Counted from the stretch's first letter, positions 33,051-42,243 are shown. The stretch: DNA of 64,000 nt from Maccoyibacter intestinihominis (GCF_040096355.1 NZ_JBBMEX010000002.1:186001-250000), one strand, 5' to 3'. Notes: generated by a model from the letters alone, not told the origin. Numbers and translations are program-made.

Positions 33051-35132
33051 ATGTATCTTATTGGTGGCATAGCTTCCGGCTATGGAGGTTATCTCTTGAA
33101 CGTGTGTTATCAGCCCGGAAAGGATATCAATTATTTTTTAAACCGTCTGGATCAGGTGATGGCAGCCCCGTTTGCCAATTATTGGAACGAAACTTCCTTA
33201 AAAGCAATCATTCTGGGGATTTTTGTATATGTGATCGGTATGGTCATGTATGTAACCAGCCGGAAAAACTATATGCCGGGACAGGAATTTGGTACCGCTG
33301 TTTTTGCAGATCCGAAAAAGGTGGCAAAGCAGTTTGCGGATAAAGATGAACACAATAATCTGATCTTATCCCAGAATGTCAGGCTGTCCATGAATACCAG
33401 AAAGACCAGGAGAAACCTAAATGTCCTGGTAATCGGAGGAAGCGGCGCTGGAAAAACCTTGTTCATGGTGAAACCCAATCTCCTTCAGTTAAGCAGGGCT
33501 TCCCAGATCATTACAGATCCCAAAGGGGAGATTTTAAGATGCTGCGGAGGTATGCTGAAAGCGCATGGATACCGGATACGGGTGCTGAACCTGGTGGAAA
33601 TGGAGCAGTCTAACGGATATAACCCATTCCGCTATATCCGCTCTGAAACAGATATTGTAAAACTGGTTACTAACCTGATCAATAATACCACTCCGAAAAA
33701 CGCACAGCCCAGTGATCCATTCTGGGAGAAAGCCGAGTCTTTGTACTTGCAGGCCATTTTTCTTTATGTGTGGCAGGAGTGTGAAATGGAGAAAAGGAAT
33801 TTCCGTATGGTTTTGCAGCTCTTGAATGAGGCAGAAGTCCATGCAGACGGTTCCCCTTCTGATTTAGACCGGCGTTTCCGCAGACTGGAGAGAAAAAAGG
33901 GAAGCAACCACCCTGCTTTAATCCAGTATAATAAAGTGGTACGGGGTGCCGGAGATACGGTAAGGAGTATCATCATTTCCGCAAATGCAAGGCTGGGATT
34001 GTTACAGAACCCACAAATTTTGCGGATTCTGGATCATGATGAAATGGAGATTGAGGAGATTGGGATTGGTGTTGACGGGGACAGAAACCGGAAGACTGCA
34101 CTTTTTTGTGTAACGCCGGATTCGGATAAGAGTTATGCCTTTTTAATTGGTATGCTTTATTCCCAGATTTTCCAGGAATTGTATTACCAGGCAGACTTCC
34201 ATTATAATGGAAAACTTCCCATTAACGTGAATTTCATGCTGGACGAATTTGCCAACGTGCCATTGCCAGATGACTACTGCAGCCTCCTTAGTACCATGCG
34301 TTCCAGGAATATTTCATGTACCATTTTTATCCAAAACCTTGCCCAGATCAAGGCTTTGTTTGAGAAAACCTGGGAAACCATACCGGGTAATTGTGATTCT
34401 CTGGTATATCTTGGTGGGAATGAACAGTCCACGCATAAGTATATCAGTGAGTCCCTGGGAAAAGGAACCATTGATAAAAAAAGCAGTGGGGAAACCAAAG
34501 GCCGGCAAGGGAGCAGTTCCCGGAATTATGATGTGCTGGGGCGTGAGCTTTTGACACCGGACGAAACCCGAAAGCTGGATAACTCAGAGTGTATTTTGTT
34601 AATCAGGGGTTGTGATCCTATTATTGATAAGAAATACAATACTTTTGCACACTCCAGATTTTCGGAAACAGAAGATGGCGGGGCTGCGCCTTATATCCAT
34701 GACAGAATGGCTGCCCAAAAACAGGCGGTACAGATTTTAAGTGAAGAATCCCTGGATTATTATAAGAAGAAAAAGGAACAGGGAGAAGATGTTCAGATTG
34801 TGGAACTGTCTTTTGATGAAATTTTTTCTTATGAGCCTATTCCTAAGAAGATTTTTTCGGAGGAAGAGCTGAAAGAGAACCAGAAGAAGAGAACGGTAGA
34901 GGAGGTGAGGCCGCCGAAGAAAACGGAAAAACCGGTACAGACAGAGGAAGAAAAACTTTCTGAATTATTAGAAAGCCATGTTTATAATGAGGAACAGTTG
35001 GGAGAAATCATGCTTGCCATTGGTGCTGGAATTTCGTATGATAAAATCCTTCAAATGGCAGATACAAAAAACAGTGCTGAAAAGATGAAGGAAATCCGTA
35101 AAAAATTTACAAAAGAAACAGCCTCGGATTAA
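33051..35132 (+). CDS. VirD4/TraG-type coupling protein (type IV secretion)
   Basis: A 693-residue ATPase. Two membrane helices lie near the N-terminus (about 1-17 and 47-65). Walker A is VIGGSGAGKTLFMVKPN (about 125) and Walker B is NFMLDEFANVPLP (about 395). The last 50 residues carry the helical repeat shared with the gene at 30461 (EEQLGEIMLAIGAGISYDKI). It recruits the relaxase-DNA complex to the channel. The frame is open upstream of ATG 33051 back to the stop of PcfB (reading AIQKKKKQSWG) without another standard start, so the true N-terminus may be longer. Confidence 0.9.
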   Translation: MYLIGGIASGYGGYLLNVCYQPGKDINYFLNRLDQVMAAPFANYWNETSLKAIILGIFVYVIGMVMYVTSRKNYMPGQEFGTAVFADPKKVAKQFADKDEHNNLILSQNVRLSMNTRKTRRNLNVLVIGGSGAGKTLFMVKPNLLQLSRASQIITDPKGEILRCCGGMLKAHGYRIRVLNLVEMEQSNGYNPFRYIRSETDIVKLVTNLINNTTPKNAQPSDPFWEKAESLYLQAIFLYVWQECEMEKRNFRMVLQLLNEAEVHADGSPSDLDRRFRRLERKKGSNHPALIQYNKVVRGAGDTVRSIIISANARLGLLQNPQILRILDHDEMEIEEIGIGVDGDRNRKTALFCVTPDSDKSYAFLIGMLYSQIFQELYYQADFHYNGKLPINVNFMLDEFANVPLPDDYCSLLSTMRSRNISCTIFIQNLAQIKALFEKTWETIPGNCDSLVYLGGNEQSTHKYISESLGKGTIDKKSSGETKGRQGSSSRNYDVLGRELLTPDETRKLDNSECILLIRGCDPIIDKKYNTFAHSRFSETEDGGAAPYIHDRMAAQKQAVQILSEESLDYYKKKKEQGEDVQIVELSFDEIFSYEPIPKKIFSEEELKENQKKRTVEEVRPPKKTEKPVQTEEEKLSELLESHVYNEEQLGEIMLAIGAGISYDKILQMADTKNSAEKMKEIRKKFTKETASD

Positions 35133-35138
35133 AGAAGG

Positions 35139-35211
35139 CAGATTTTTGGAAACCTGTAGTTTTTGCATTACGCAGGGCAGGTTTTCAAAAATCTGTCTTT
35201 TTGCGTAATGC
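35139..35211 (+). ncRNA. Interlocking hairpins (possible pseudoknot or attenuator)
   Basis: Stem A pairs 35139-35156 with 35178-35195 (18 bp, one mismatch) and is followed by TCTTTTT. GCATTACGC (35165-35173), inside the loop of stem A, is exactly complementary to GCGTAATGC (35203-35211) beyond it. This is the topology of an H-type pseudoknot, or of two competing structures. It separates the coupling-protein gene from the pilin-like gene and may set the pilin level. Confidence 0.5.
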
Positions 35212-35243
35212 GGTATCAATCACATGAAAAGGAGTAAAAAGAT

Positions 35244-35582
35244 ATGAAGATCAAAGAGGTTATCAGAAAGAAACAGAACCGCTTGAAAAAATCTCTACTG
35301 GGAGTCCTGGCAGTAAGCGCTGCCACTGTTTCCCTGTTCCCCCAGACTGTCATGGCTTCCGGGGTAAGTGACGTAACACAGCCGCTTATGAATTTAAAGA
35401 CACTGGTGATCAGTATTATCGGTGCGGTGGGTGTGATTATCCTGGCAAAAAACGTGATGGAATTTGCACAGGCTTACCAACAGCAGGACAGTTCTTCTAT
35501 GAACAGTGCCATTAAAGGAATTGTTGCAGGGCTTATTATGGCAGCCATTTCCTCCGTTCTTACTTTCCTGGGAATTAGCTAA
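35244..35582 (+). CDS. VirB2/PrgF-like pilin subunit
   Basis: A 112-residue protein with a signal peptide (KSLLGVLAVSAATVSLFPQT, cleavage probably after VMASG) and two membrane helices (about 52-70 and 90-110) separated by a polar loop (QAYQQQDSSSMNSA). This is the layout of VirB2/TrbC-like and Maff2-like small membrane proteins of Gram-positive conjugation channels. AAAAGGAG precedes the ATG. The next gene is a VirB6-like protein, a usual neighbour. Confidence 0.7.
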   Translation: MKIKEVIRKKQNRLKKSLLGVLAVSAATVSLFPQTVMASGVSDVTQPLMNLKTLVISIIGAVGVIILAKNVMEFAQAYQQQDSSSMNSAIKGIVAGLIMAAISSVLTFLGIS

Positions 35583-35629
35583 AACCATTCTTCTTTTTGA
35601 GATAAGCAGATAAGAAGAGAGGTGAAGTG

Positions 35630-36466
35630 ATGTTTAATTTAGGAGAGGCGATCCTTGCACTTTTGGAAATCGTGTTTGGATTTTGGAATAACCAGGTCAG
35701 CCTCGTATTTGAACTTTTAGGACAGTCCCCTACCGGGTTCAAAGGAGGCGGGCCCTGGGGGATCATTGAAGGGATTGAACCCCTTTTTGTTGGGATAGGC
35801 TCTGCCCTGGTAGTCCTTTTTTTCGTCATTGGGTTTTGTGCAGAGTCGGTAGATATCCGGGAAGAAATTCGGTTTGAAGCAATCCTCCGTATGTTTATCC
35901 GGGTTGCCATTGCACAGTGGCTGGTATCTTATAACATTACCATTATGAAAGCCCTGTTTACTTCCTGTGGAAACCTGGTGGGGCATTTGGGGCAAAACCA
36001 GAGTGTGGAGTTATCCATTGACCCGGCGCAGGCAGAAGTGATCAAAGATTTGGGATTTGGAACCAGTATCGTGTTCCTGATACTTGCTGTTTTCCTGTCT
36101 TTAATCGTTATTATCTGTGGTTTCTTCCTGCTGTACAATGTTTATTTCCGCTTTTTGAAAATTATGGTAATTGTACCTTTTGGGGCGATTGCCAGCAGTA
36201 CCCTGGCTGGAAACCGGGGGCTTAGCAATACCTTTGTAGCCTATATGAAATATTTTATCAGTGTCGTTTTTGAGGCAGTCACAATGGCGCTGGCAATCCT
36301 TTTGTGTAACCAGTTTATTTCCTCCGGACTTCCGACCTTTACCGGAGATTATGAGGACTGGGCCAAAACCCTGATTTATTTGGGGGAAATGACCTTTACG
36401 GTTGCGCTGACGGTAGGCACTGTAAAAGGAGCGCAGAACCTGACTTCCAGGGCACTGGGATTGTAG
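35630..36466 (+). CDS. VirB6/TrbL-like polytopic channel protein
   Basis: A 278-residue protein with about six membrane helices (for example VGIGSALVVLFFVIGFCAE, IVFLILAVFLSLIVIICGFF) and the conserved-looking stretch VRFLK-like YFRFLKIMVIVPFGAIASS and NRGLSNTFVAYMKYF seen in the VirB6/PrgH-like proteins of Tn1549-type elements. It likely forms the membrane channel with the VirB4 and PrgI proteins. GAGAGGTGAAG precedes ATG 35630; a GTG three bases earlier is also possible. Confidence 0.8.
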   Translation: MFNLGEAILALLEIVFGFWNNQVSLVFELLGQSPTGFKGGGPWGIIEGIEPLFVGIGSALVVLFFVIGFCAESVDIREEIRFEAILRMFIRVAIAQWLVSYNITIMKALFTSCGNLVGHLGQNQSVELSIDPAQAEVIKDLGFGTSIVFLILAVFLSLIVIICGFFLLYNVYFRFLKIMVIVPFGAIASSTLAGNRGLSNTFVAYMKYFISVVFEAVTMALAILLCNQFISSGLPTFTGDYEDWAKTLIYLGEMTFTVALTVGTVKGAQNLTSRALGL

Positions 36467-36478
36467 GAGGAAAGGATT

Positions 36479-37423
36479 GTGCAGGAAAAAGGGATACAGA
36501 TGACACTATTTGAATATTTTCAGGACGCAGAATGCTTCAGCCTTAAAGAAGCAGTGGCTTGTGTAGAACAGGTAAAAGAGGTAAAAGAACCCAGTATCCG
36601 GGCAAGAATTTATGAGGGAATAGAAAAGGGGCTTTTTTCCAGGATAGCCAAAGGAGTCTATACGGTTACCAAAGAACAGGACGGAGAAGAGGTAACTTGT
36701 ATGCTGGTTCAGGGAAATGGAAGGGATTTGAGCTTTTTAAAAGATAACAGTATAGATGCCATTATTACAGACCATGCTTATGACCTGAAAAAAAGCCTGA
36801 AAGGGGGAAACCGGGATTTTGCCGCCTATGAATGTTTTCAATATACGCAGGAAGACTTTGATGAAAAATACCGGGTGTTGAAAAAAGGGTGTTTTCTGGT
36901 AGAGTTCATGCCGGAAGAAAATGGGGAAAATTATGAACACCTCTATCAGATGAAAAAAATGGCGAAAGAAGCAGGACTTGAATATTATGCAAAAGTCGCC
37001 TGGAAAAAAGGAAATTTCGTTGCCAATACGGGAAGAAAATCTAAAAATACGGAAGAGATTGCATTTTTTACGAAAGGAAAAGCCAGGAATTTACGCCCAG
37101 ATGCGAAAAAGGATAAGGCGGAGCCAGGAATATCCCACTATATGTCAGGCGCCAGGGGAATGCTTCCAACGGTCTTTGACATTGAACCGCCAGGGAAAAA
37201 CTCCCGTATTCATCAGGCAGAAAAACCAGTGCAACTTTTGCAGCAGATCCTTGGATTTGTAACAGAAGAAAAGGAGTGGGTACTGGATCAGTTTGCAGGT
37301 TCGTTTTCCCTGGGGGAAGCAGCACTTTTAAATGAACGGAATGCAATCTGCATTGAAATTAATGAAGAATATTTTGAAAAGGGAAAAGAAAGGCTTCTGT
37401 CTGCAAAGAGCAGGAGCCGGTAA
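36479..37423 (+). CDS. DNA amino-methyltransferase-like protein with altered catalytic motif
   Basis: A 314-residue protein with the beta-class amino-methyltransferase layout. An N-terminal winged-helix-like region (SIRARIYEGIEKGLFSRIAK, VYTVTK) precedes VQGNGRDLSFLKDNSIDAII and the position of the catalytic (D/N/S)PP(Y/F/W), here TDHAYDL. The SAM motif, usually DPFAGSGTT, reads DQFAGSFSLGEAALLNERN near the C-terminus. Both core motifs deviate, so activity is doubtful. GTG 36479 follows GGAGGAAAGG. It lies between channel genes; it may modify transferred DNA or act only as a DNA-binding protein. Confidence 0.7.
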   Translation: MQEKGIQMTLFEYFQDAECFSLKEAVACVEQVKEVKEPSIRARIYEGIEKGLFSRIAKGVYTVTKEQDGEEVTCMLVQGNGRDLSFLKDNSIDAIITDHAYDLKKSLKGGNRDFAAYECFQYTQEDFDEKYRVLKKGCFLVEFMPEENGENYEHLYQMKKMAKEAGLEYYAKVAWKKGNFVANTGRKSKNTEEIAFFTKGKARNLRPDAKKDKAEPGISHYMSGARGMLPTVFDIEPPGKNSRIHQAEKPVQLLQQILGFVTEEKEWVLDQFAGSFSLGEAALLNERNAICIEINEEYFEKGKERLLSAKSRSR

Positions 37424-37440
37424 GAAGGGAGGATATGTAA

Positions 37441-38253
37441 ATGGAACAGGAAGAAAAACTCAGCCTGGATTTTGGCAATGGGGAGATCTATGAGGTCTGG
37501 CTGGAAGTTGCAACTTATCCGGCTGATAAAAACATCAAAGTTTGTGTGTTTACGGAAAAAGAGGAAGAGATATGGAAACTTTTTGAATTGACCACAGATA
37601 TGGGAATTCCGCTGGAAAAGAACCAGACCTTTTTGCTCCCAGGCTATGATCTGGAGCAGATCGTAGAATTTGTCAAAAAAAACGGGCTTGGACAGTTAAA
37701 AGAAGAAATTTGCTGTTCTGGTTGTATGGAATATCCACTGTTTGAATTTCAGGAAGAAACTTTAAAGAAATTAGACCCGGAGGGATATGCAGCCTATGAG
37801 CAGGCATACCAGGAACGGGGAGAAGTAAAAAATCCAGAATTTCAAAAGGAAATCAAAACAGCAGATTTTCAATGGGCGTATGGAACCGAAGAACTGGCAT
37901 TGCGGGTAGATTATTACGCAATGAACCAGAACCTTTATGTGGAACTGTATAGTAAGGAAGATGGGGCGTGGGAACCGTTTTCAGATTTGACCGTAAACCT
38001 TCCCGGATATTGCCTGGAACCTGGAACTGCCTGTATCAGCGGTGATTTTAGTAAGGAAAATATCCAATTTATTCAGGAGCATGGACTGGGAACTTTGCTT
38101 CCCTGGAAGGCACAATCCGGTATGGGGCAGTACGCGGTGGTGAAATTTCATCTGGAGGAGCTGCGTAAGTTTGACCAGGCTGGGGTTGCCGCCTTTTGCA
38201 ATCAACATGGATTACAGAAAACCATGCAGGAAGAGCGAAGACAGAGCAGATAA
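37441..38253 (+). CDS. Tandem DUF4313-like protein
   Basis: A 270-residue soluble protein made of two related halves (about 1-125 and 135-260). The second half has the DUF4313 pattern: YVELYSKEDGAWEPFSDLTV, NLPGYCLEPGTACISGDFSK and HGLGTLL. The first half has FELTTDMGIPL, LEQIVEFVKKNGLGQLKEEI and CSGCMEYPLFEFQ. DUF4313 is a small domain common in Clostridia mobile elements with no known activity; the duplication is evident from the aligned order of motifs. Confidence 0.65.
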   Translation: MEQEEKLSLDFGNGEIYEVWLEVATYPADKNIKVCVFTEKEEEIWKLFELTTDMGIPLEKNQTFLLPGYDLEQIVEFVKKNGLGQLKEEICCSGCMEYPLFEFQEETLKKLDPEGYAAYEQAYQERGEVKNPEFQKEIKTADFQWAYGTEELALRVDYYAMNQNLYVELYSKEDGAWEPFSDLTVNLPGYCLEPGTACISGDFSKENIQFIQEHGLGTLLPWKAQSGMGQYAVVKFHLEELRKFDQAGVAAFCNQHGLQKTMQEERRQSR

Positions 38254-38276
38254 AAAACAGATACAGGAGGTTATGT

Positions 38277-38777
38277 ATGGAGATTGAATTAAGTGAGGAC
38301 CTACAGCATTATAAAGAATCCCTGGTTCTAGGACTTACAGCAAAACAGTTTTTGTTTTCGGCATTGGCATTGGGCGTAGGAACTGGGATTGTCCTGCTTT
38401 TGTATGAAAAAATCGGGATTACTTTGAGCTGTTATGTGGCAACCCCTTTTGTTGTACCTCTGGCACTGACTGGGTTTTATAACTATCATGGGCTGACATT
38501 CTGGCAGTTTGCAGGGAAGATGATTTATTTTTCCTTTTTTAACCGCCCTTTGGTGTATGGCTCTACGGAATCGGTGCAGGAACTGAAACAGATTTATATG
38601 GAAACCCGTCAGGAAGAAGAACGGGAAGTACAGCAAAGGAAAAAGGAACAGAAAAAAGAGAAGAAAGGTGGTGATGTCAACGTGGTGAAAAAGAAGGCAA
38701 TCCGTATGGGAATCGTAACGGTAGTGATGATTGTACTTGGTGCGGCAGCAGCGGTGTGGTATAAGATGTACCGTTGA
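38277..38777 (+). CDS. PrgI family (VirB3-like) membrane protein
   Basis: A 166-residue protein. ATG 38277 (MEIELSEDLQHYKESLVLGL) follows AGGAGG. Two membrane helices lie at about 20-60, then the family stretch YHGLTFWQFAGKMIYF and the typical FFNRPLVYGSTES. A Lys/Glu-rich tail is followed by a third membrane helix at the C-terminus (RMGIVTVVMIVLGAAAAVWY). PrgI/VirB3 proteins anchor the VirB4 ATPase to the channel; the VirB4 gene follows. Confidence 0.82.
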   Translation: MEIELSEDLQHYKESLVLGLTAKQFLFSALALGVGTGIVLLLYEKIGITLSCYVATPFVVPLALTGFYNYHGLTFWQFAGKMIYFSFFNRPLVYGSTESVQELKQIYMETRQEEEREVQQRKKEQKKEKKGGDVNVVKKKAIRMGIVTVVMIVLGAAAAVWYKMYR

Positions 38778-38850
38778 CCAGAATATTCAATCAAGGCGTG
38801 AAATAGCGCCTGCTCTCCATTTCAGGAGAGGGATACACAGACATGTAGCG

Positions 38851-38886
38851 GCAGATGGAAGCTGCTGTGTTTGTGGTCCCATCTGC
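38851..38886. other. Inverted repeat upstream of the virB4-like gene
   Basis: GCAGATGG (38851-38858) and CCATCTGC (38879-38886) form an 8-bp stem in the 130-base gap before the VirB4 gene. It has no T run. It may shape the mRNA leader. Confidence 0.4.
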
Positions 38887-38907
38887 CTGAAAGGAGGAAA
38901 TTAGAGA

Positions 38908-41274
38908 TTGTCAATTTTTTCAGATAAGTTTGACCAGTTAAAAAAAGCAGATAAAGCAGTAAAATCCCCGAAATATCTTCAGGAAGTCATGGGGATTGGG
39001 AGAATTGCAGAAAATGGCATTTTTGAAGTAGGGAAGGGGATATATTCCAAGACATATCGTTTTTTGGATATTAACTATGTAACCGCAGGTGCAGAAGAAC
39101 AGATGCGGATTTTAAAGCAGTATTGTAAGACGGTAAATGCCATTGATGTATATTTTCTTATTACCATTTTTAATCGGAATAAAAATATGCAGGATTTCCG
39201 GGAGCATGTACTTTTCCAGGAAAAAGGAGATGGTTTTAACTGGCTGCGTGGAAGTTATAACCAGATTATTGAAAAGCGCATTGTAGATGGAAGGCAGGGG
39301 ATTGAGCAGGAAAAACTGCTGACTGTATGTGTAGAACGGAAATCCTACGAACAGGCAAAAGCATTTTTTGCCACTTTTGAAGCTACCTTAAAACAGAACT
39401 TTGGAGAACTTGGTTCCTGCATTGAAGAATTAAATGCAGAAGAGCGGCTGCGGGTACTTTTCAATTTTTACCGTATAGGGGAAGAAGAACAATTCTCCTT
39501 TGATTTCAGACAGGCGTTAAAAAAGGGCGGTGATCCTAAAAATGATATTTCACCAGGGTATATGCAGTTTTACCCAGGTTATTTTGAAACGGAACGGAAA
39601 AAATGCAGGGCATTATTCATTAAAAAATATCCGTCTTCTTTATCGGATACCTTTTTAAATGAGATTACCAGTCTTCCGGTTCATAGCATCACTACAATCT
39701 GCATTGTACCAGTACCAAAAGAACTGGCAAATAAGGTTCTTCAGAAGAAATATCTGGGCATTGAAAATGATATTTTAAAGCAGCAGAGAGTCCGTAATAA
39801 AAATAACGACTTTTCCAGTGACATTTCTCATATCAAGAAAGTCCAGAAGGAGAAGATTGTAAATCTTATGGACGACGTGCGGGAAAATGACCAGAACCTG
39901 TTTTATACAGGGGTTAATTTCCTGATCATGGCAGAGGACAAGAAGGAGCTAGACAGTGTAACCGAAACCATTAAAAATATCGGCAATGGACGCATGTGCC
40001 AGATTGAAACCCACTATTATCAGCAGAGGGAAGCTATGAATACCATACTTCCAGTGGGAAACCGGCAGATCAGCACAATGCGGACCATGCTCACAAGGGA
40101 TATTGCAGCCCTTCTTCCCTTTAATGTACAGGAATTAAACGAAAAGTCCGGCGTCTGCTATGGCATTAACCAGGTTTCTCATAACCTTTGCATTGGAAAC
40201 CGGAAAAAACTGGCAAATGGAAATGGAATGGTATTCGGTGTCCCCGGCTCCGGAAAATCCTATTTCAGTAAGTCGGAAATGCTGCAGGTGTTCTTAGGAA
40301 CAGATGATGATATTATCTGTATCGATCCGACACTGGAATATTTTGATATTGCAGAAGCCCTGGGAAACCAGGCGGCAATCATTAACCTGTCTACCTATAC
40401 AAAGAATTACATCAATCCTTTGGAGATGGATGTCTGGGCGCTGGATTTAAACGATTCCCAGGGATATATCCGAGATAAAGGAGAATTTATGCTGGGGCTG
40501 TGTGAACAATGTTACGGGGATAATCTAAACAGCCGCCATAAATCCATTATAGACCGTTGTGTACGAAAGCTGTATATCGACATTGCAAAGGCAAGGGAAA
40601 AGCATATCCCTACCATGTCAGAATTTTATGAGTTATTGTTGGAGCAGCCAGAAGAAGAGGCAAAGGACATTGCTTTATCGTTGGAGCTGTTTGTAAATGG
40701 CTCTTTAAATATTTTCAATAACCATACCAATGTGAATGTACAGGCAAGGTTCATTGTCTATGGTACCAGGGACCTGGGGAAAGAGCTGGGAGCCATTTCC
40801 ACTCTGGTCATGCTGGAAAATATCAGTGCCAGGATTGCAGAAAACGCAAAGAAAGGAAGGGCAACCTGGCTTTATATAGATGAGTTCCATACGGTTCTTG
40901 ACCGGGAGTATAGTGCGAAATTTTTGTTCAGCCTCTGGAAAAAAGTGAGGAAGCAAGGGGGACTATGCACAGGAATCACCCAAAATTTGGTTGATATGCT
41001 GCAGAACTATACAGCCATGACCATGCTGGGGAACAGTGAGTTTATTGCCCTGTTAAAGCAGTCCAATGTAGACAGTCAGGAATTATCCACTGCAGCAGGA
41101 ATTCCAGAAGCACAATTAAAATATGTAGATAATTCTCCTTCCGGTACGGGGATCATTAAGTATGGAAATACCTGTATTCCATTTGATAACCGTATGGAAA
41201 AAGAAGCCAATCCGCTGTATGCGCTTTTCAATACCAACCTTCACGAAAAGGCGTTGCAGACAAAGCAGGAGTAA
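38908..41274 (+). CDS. VirB4/TraE-type conjugation ATPase
   Basis: A 788-residue ATPase that powers the transfer channel. The TTG start at 38908 follows AAAGGAGG. The N-terminal domain (1-400) is the VirB4 N-terminal region. Walker A is VFGVPGSGKSYFSK (about 450), Walker B TWLYIDEFHTVL (about 655), and the late arginine-finger region reads GLCTGITQNLVDMLQNYTAM. It works with PrgI (upstream) and the hydrolase at 46978. Length and motifs are complete. Confidence 0.93.
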   Translation: MSIFSDKFDQLKKADKAVKSPKYLQEVMGIGRIAENGIFEVGKGIYSKTYRFLDINYVTAGAEEQMRILKQYCKTVNAIDVYFLITIFNRNKNMQDFREHVLFQEKGDGFNWLRGSYNQIIEKRIVDGRQGIEQEKLLTVCVERKSYEQAKAFFATFEATLKQNFGELGSCIEELNAEERLRVLFNFYRIGEEEQFSFDFRQALKKGGDPKNDISPGYMQFYPGYFETERKKCRALFIKKYPSSLSDTFLNEITSLPVHSITTICIVPVPKELANKVLQKKYLGIENDILKQQRVRNKNNDFSSDISHIKKVQKEKIVNLMDDVRENDQNLFYTGVNFLIMAEDKKELDSVTETIKNIGNGRMCQIETHYYQQREAMNTILPVGNRQISTMRTMLTRDIAALLPFNVQELNEKSGVCYGINQVSHNLCIGNRKKLANGNGMVFGVPGSGKSYFSKSEMLQVFLGTDDDIICIDPTLEYFDIAEALGNQAAIINLSTYTKNYINPLEMDVWALDLNDSQGYIRDKGEFMLGLCEQCYGDNLNSRHKSIIDRCVRKLYIDIAKAREKHIPTMSEFYELLLEQPEEEAKDIALSLELFVNGSLNIFNNHTNVNVQARFIVYGTRDLGKELGAISTLVMLENISARIAENAKKGRATWLYIDEFHTVLDREYSAKFLFSLWKKVRKQGGLCTGITQNLVDMLQNYTAMTMLGNSEFIALLKQSNVDSQELSTAAGIPEAQLKYVDNSPSGTGIIKYGNTCIPFDNRMEKEANPLYALFNTNLHEKALQTKQE

Positions 41275-41385
41275 TGTAATCTGAAAGGAACTTTTTCTTT
41301 TATCTGTAAAGGAAAAGGTATGACAGACGAGAAAAAATTAGGCAACAGCAAAAATTATAAGTCGGTAAAGTAGAAAAAGGATAGG

Positions 41386-41425
41386 ACAAAAAGAGTGCAG
41401 TTCTTTTATCAGGCACTCTTTTTGT
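41386..41425 (+). terminator. Terminator after the VirB4 gene
   Basis: ACAAAAAGAGTGC (41386-41398) pairs perfectly with GCACTCTTTTTGT (41413-41425), with its T run inside the right arm. Some read-through must feed the genes that follow, unless a promoter not seen here is used. Confidence 0.7.
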
Positions 41426-41447
41426 ATATCATGGGAAAGGTGGCAGA

Positions 41448-41570
41448 ATGGCTGAAACATATCAAATAGAAATGAATTTAGAACAGTTGGAAAGACTTTT
41501 AAAAAATCTGCCGGAGGGAATTATGCTGGAGATTTGTTTTGGAAAGGAAGAACATGGAGAAGACACATAA
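41448..41570 (+). CDS. Short acidic ORF (40 aa) overlapping radC
   Basis: ATG 41448 follows GGAAAGGTGG. The 40 residues (ETYQIEMNLEQLERLLKNLP, then EICFGKEEHGEDT) are acidic and helical. The stop lies 17 bases inside the RadC gene, in another frame, so it is probably coupled to it. Not recognised. Confidence 0.45.
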   Translation: MAETYQIEMNLEQLERLLKNLPEGIMLEICFGKEEHGEDT

Positions 41571-42075
41571 AATAGATGTGGTAAGTATACGCCTGGTGGA
41601 AGAACCTCCTCTATACAGTAGTAAAGAATTAAAAAATCCCTGTGATGTGGCAGAACTCTTTCAGGATTTTTTAAAAGATTGTGACCGGGAAATGTTCTGT
41701 ATTTTAAACCTTCGGACAAAAAACCAGGTTATTAATGTCAACGTAGTAGGTATGGGAACGTTAAATAGTGTACTGGTTCACCCAAGAGAAGTATTCAAAT
41801 CTGCGATTTTATCCAATGCCAGCAGTATCATTTTGGCACATAACCACCCTTCCGGTGATCCAGAACCAAGCAGGCATGATATAGAAGTGACAAAGCGATT
41901 GGCAGAAGCCGGCAATCTTATGGGGATTGAGGTGTTGGATCATATCGTGGTGGCTGAGAACCGGTATTTTAGTTTCAGGGAAGAAAACATACTACCAGAA
42001 TACTTTCAAATGGAAGAAGTAGCAGCAGAGCAATCTCTTCCTTATGTAAAGAGTGAGAAAGAGAAGGTACATTAA
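41554..42075 (+). CDS. radC: RadC-like JAB/MPN domain protein
   Basis: A 173-residue protein starting at ATG 41554 (an in-frame TTG at 41539 is also open). The JAB/MPN+ metalloprotease-like core is complete: ASSIILAHNHPSGDPEPSRH with the HxHPSG metal motif, and LMGIEVLDHIVVAENRYFSF. The helix-hairpin-helix part of chromosomal RadC is missing, as is typical of element-borne copies. The role is uncertain; despite the name, a function in DNA repair is not established, and many mobile elements carry it. Confidence 0.88.
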   Translation: MEKTHKIDVVSIRLVEEPPLYSSKELKNPCDVAELFQDFLKDCDREMFCILNLRTKNQVINVNVVGMGTLNSVLVHPREVFKSAILSNASSIILAHNHPSGDPEPSRHDIEVTKRLAEAGNLMGIEVLDHIVVAENRYFSFREENILPEYFQMEEVAAEQSLPYVKSEKEKVH

Positions 42076-42096
42076 TTATTGCAACAGTGAAATACA

Positions 42097-42221
42097 TTGA
42101 CTGGTTTTGACAGAACATGTATAATAAAATAAGAAACAGAAAATAAAAGTAGCTAAATAGACAAATATCGTCAAAGTGTAAACATAAAATTCTTGACGAA
42201 CAGGTTGTATTATGCTATAAT
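42097..42221 (+). promoter_or_regulatory. Two consensus promoters of the RNase HI-RnlA operon
   Basis: P1: TTGACT (42097-42102), a 17-base spacer, TATAAT (42120-42125). P2: TTGACG (42193-42198), a 17-base spacer, TATAAT (42216-42221). P2 is 22 bases before the start codon. The cargo module therefore has its own expression, independent of the transfer genes. Confidence 0.8.
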
Positions 42222-42243
42222 CCCAAATCTTGAAGGAGTATAC

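Noticed and set aside
42076..42243. Additional small gene between radC and the RnlA fusion
   Set aside because: The region is accounted for by two promoters; only short frames without ribosome binding sites are present.
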